Shown piece by piece: positions 62,433 through 64,000 of a stretch of DNA of 64,000 nucleotides. The translations under genes and the position numbers were made by a program. Origin of the DNA: Bin5 sp965220715 (GTDB taxonomy: Bacteria; Chloroflexota; Anaerolineae; Caldilineales; Caldilineaceae); assembly GCA_965220715.1 (NCBI GenBank), contig OZ244843.1, positions 4,774,001 to 4,838,000 on the forward strand, read 5' to 3'. Every line of letters starts with the position of its first letter. The stretch's first letter is position 1. The notes beneath the pieces were generated by a model. That model was not told where the DNA came from, did no database searches, and worked only from the letters and a program-made list of their open reading frames with translations.

Positions 62433-62494
62433 AAAGCGAAGAGGCGTGACGAAGCGCGGCTCCTCGCAGTCCCCATTTCAGTTAAGGAGCGAAA

Positions 62495-63364
62495 ATGACA
62501 ACCGACCTGACACCGGAAGCACGCATGGCGCAGCTCAAGCAGAATGGCTTCTGTGTCATCGAAAAAGTGGCCGACGAGTGGCTCATCGCCAGGACGCGGG
62601 CCTGCGTAGATAAGGCCCTGGCGGAAGTTGACCCAGAACGGCTGGCCAGGACTAAGTCCCCCGGCAGCCTGATCGACTCCAACAACTACCCTGAGCTGGC
62701 CGATCTGATTGGCAATGCCCGCGCGCTCGCCGAACTCGACCGCATGGGCCTGAAGGACATAAAGTTCTGGAAGGCCGTGATCATCAGCAAGCCGCCGGGC
62801 GGTCCCCGGCTCTACTGGCACCAGGACTGCCTGATGTGGCAAGACCCGCGCGCCTACAGTGACAGACCGCCGATGATCTTCCTCATGTACTACCTGGAGG
62901 ACACGACGCGACAGAACGGATGCCTGCGCCTTCTTGCCGGGACGCACCGCCACCGTCACATCCTCCACGACATGGGAGAGGCGCACACCAGAGAGATCAA
63001 CCGCATCGACGACCCGGACGAGCCCCGTTTCCGCGACTACCCCGGTGAGGTCGACGTACCGGTCACAGCCGGCGATGTTGTAGTCGGGGACGCGCGCATG
63101 TTTCACTCGGCGCACACCAACCTTTCGGACAAGAAACGAACGGTGATCACCATCTGGTTTCACCCGTTCTATACCGACCTGCAGGAGCCGACGCAGAGCT
63201 GGATCCACGACTACATGCACAGGCAGCACGCCAATTGGCCGCAGGAGGCGCTCGCCAAGATCGAGCCGCTCATCCCCGACTATCGCGGCACTGTCCCGCC
63301 AATGCAACAAAGTCGAAAGCCCGACGAGCGTTTGCGCTGGCCCGAGGCGGTGTCAGCCGGCTAG
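62495..63364 (+). CDS. Phytanoyl-CoA dioxygenase family protein
   Basis: A 289-residue Fe(II)/2-oxoglutarate-dependent oxygenase. RLYWHQDCLMWQDPRAYSD near residue 107 supplies the HxD iron ligands, PGEVDVPVTAGDVVVGDARMFHSAHTN the distal histidine, and KRTVITIWFHP the arginine region for oxoglutarate. AAGGAG lies before ATG 62495. It is an intact counterpart of the broken PhyH gene at 33.6 kb but its C-terminus is different, so the two are not close copies. Substrate unknown. Confidence 0.9.
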   Translation: MTTDLTPEARMAQLKQNGFCVIEKVADEWLIARTRACVDKALAEVDPERLARTKSPGSLIDSNNYPELADLIGNARALAELDRMGLKDIKFWKAVIISKPPGGPRLYWHQDCLMWQDPRAYSDRPPMIFLMYYLEDTTRQNGCLRLLAGTHRHRHILHDMGEAHTREINRIDDPDEPRFRDYPGEVDVPVTAGDVVVGDARMFHSAHTNLSDKKRTVITIWFHPFYTDLQEPTQSWIHDYMHRQHANWPQEALAKIEPLIPDYRGTVPPMQQSRKPDERLRWPEAVSAG

Positions 63365-63465
63365 CCGCAAAGCGCCTGCATCGGAGGACCATGCCCGGCG
63401 TCCCCGCGATTTTCATCGGGCTGATAGAACATGTACAAATTCCCAACCCTCCCCAGGAGACAGAG

Positions 63466-64000
63466 ATGAAAATTCTGCTCACCGGCATCACCGGCAAAAT
63501 TGGTCGCTATCTGGCGCCGGAACTTGCCCGCGACCACGAGGTCTATGGCATCGACCTTCTCCCCTCGGACTGGCCCAACTCCACGCAGGCCGACCTCTGC
63601 GACCCCGACGCGCTGCCGCCCGTCTTCGAAGGCATGGACGTGGTCATCCATCTGGCTGCCGATCCCCGCCACGAGGTCGAGATCGGATGGGATGAACTGA
63701 CCAACCCCAACCTGATAGCCACGGCCAGAATGTACGATGCCGCTCACGACGCCGGTGTGCGGAGGGTCATCTTCGCCAGTTCGATGCACGTCATGGGTGC
63801 CTACGAGTGGGATGAGCCGTACCTCTCCATCCTTTCCGGGCGTCACGACGGCCTGGACCCGGCCTCCATCCCACTGGTCAAAGGGCATGATCCGGGCCGG
63901 CCCGACAGCCGCTACGGCGCCACTAAGATATTCGGCGAGTCGTTGGGCCGCTATTACACCGAGGGCGGCAACATTGACCGTCCTGACGAGCGGCCGATGG
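63466..64000 (+). CDS. NAD-dependent epimerase/dehydratase, 3' end cut by window
   Basis: Extended SDR, first 178 codons. KILLTGITGKIGRYLAPEL is the cofactor motif, VVIHLAADP follows, FASSMHVMG carries the serine and RYGATKIFGE the catalytic YxxxK. This set resembles uronate dehydrogenase-type enzymes. GGAGACAGAG precedes ATG 63466. It follows the PhyH gene by 100 bp. Confidence 0.9.
   Translation, partial: MKILLTGITGKIGRYLAPELARDHEVYGIDLLPSDWPNSTQADLCDPDALPPVFEGMDVVIHLAADPRHEVEIGWDELTNPNLIATARMYDAAHDAGVRRVIFASSMHVMGAYEWDEPYLSILSGRHDGLDPASIPLVKGHDPGRPDSRYGATKIFGESLGRYYTEGGNIDRPDERPM

Overview
The window is 64 kb of GC-rich bacterial chromosome with no rRNA or tRNA gene that I can see. It suggests a Chloroflexota bacterium, perhaps Caldilineales-like and possibly host-associated. 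This is inferred from Tat-exported lipoprotein binding proteins, family-5 ABC transporters, many Gfo/Idh, TIM-barrel epimerase, phytanoyl-CoA dioxygenase and sialidase-like genes, an FtsX-type permease remnant, and typical intergenic hairpin repeats. No marker gene fixes the taxonomy.

Region 1 (1-20,110) is mainly housekeeping. It holds threonine synthase (cut by the window edge), an acyl-CoA dehydrogenase/EtfB/EtfA operon with an elaborate leader, a CPBP protease, a glycosyltransferase, SurE, a bifunctional penicillin-binding protein, two methyltransferases (one MenG/UbiE-like) and glycine cleavage T protein. It also holds a striking pair: a secreted double beta-propeller sensor joined through one membrane helix to a STAND-like ATPase, followed by a soluble ATPase of related type.

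Region 2 (20,111-38,468) is accessory catabolism under decay. Intact genes encode Gfo/Idh and SDR oxidoreductases, an M24 peptidase, three TIM-barrel sugar isomerase/epimerases, an epimerase plus amidohydrolase pair, an HpaI-type aldolase and two 2-hydroxyacid dehydrogenases. Between them lie two hicAB pairs whose hicA genes both carry an in-frame stop at the equivalent place, an SDR with an in-frame TGA, a frameshifted membrane protein, an internally deleted phytanoyl-CoA dioxygenase, an FtsX remnant, and a truncated duplicate of a dehydrogenase fused out of frame to a sugar permease fragment. Copies of a MITE-like element lie here and at 51.4 kb.

Region 3 (38,469-56,456) is one long plus-strand locus. 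It encodes three Asp-box (sialidase-like) proteins, two predicted glycosidases without signal peptides, and two family-5 ABC uptake systems, of which only the second has its own ATPases. The logic appears to be uptake of oligosaccharides or glycoconjugates followed by intracellular trimming.

Region 4 (56,457-64,000) holds a small membrane-anchored protein, a ribokinase-like kinase, 2.2 kb of gene-poor DNA with a 58-bp tandem repeat and a seven-copy 132-143-bp minisatellite with an internal 10-bp period, then a plus-strand run of 2-hydroxyacid dehydrogenase, a chimeric FGE-like protein, phytanoyl-CoA dioxygenase and a truncated epimerase.
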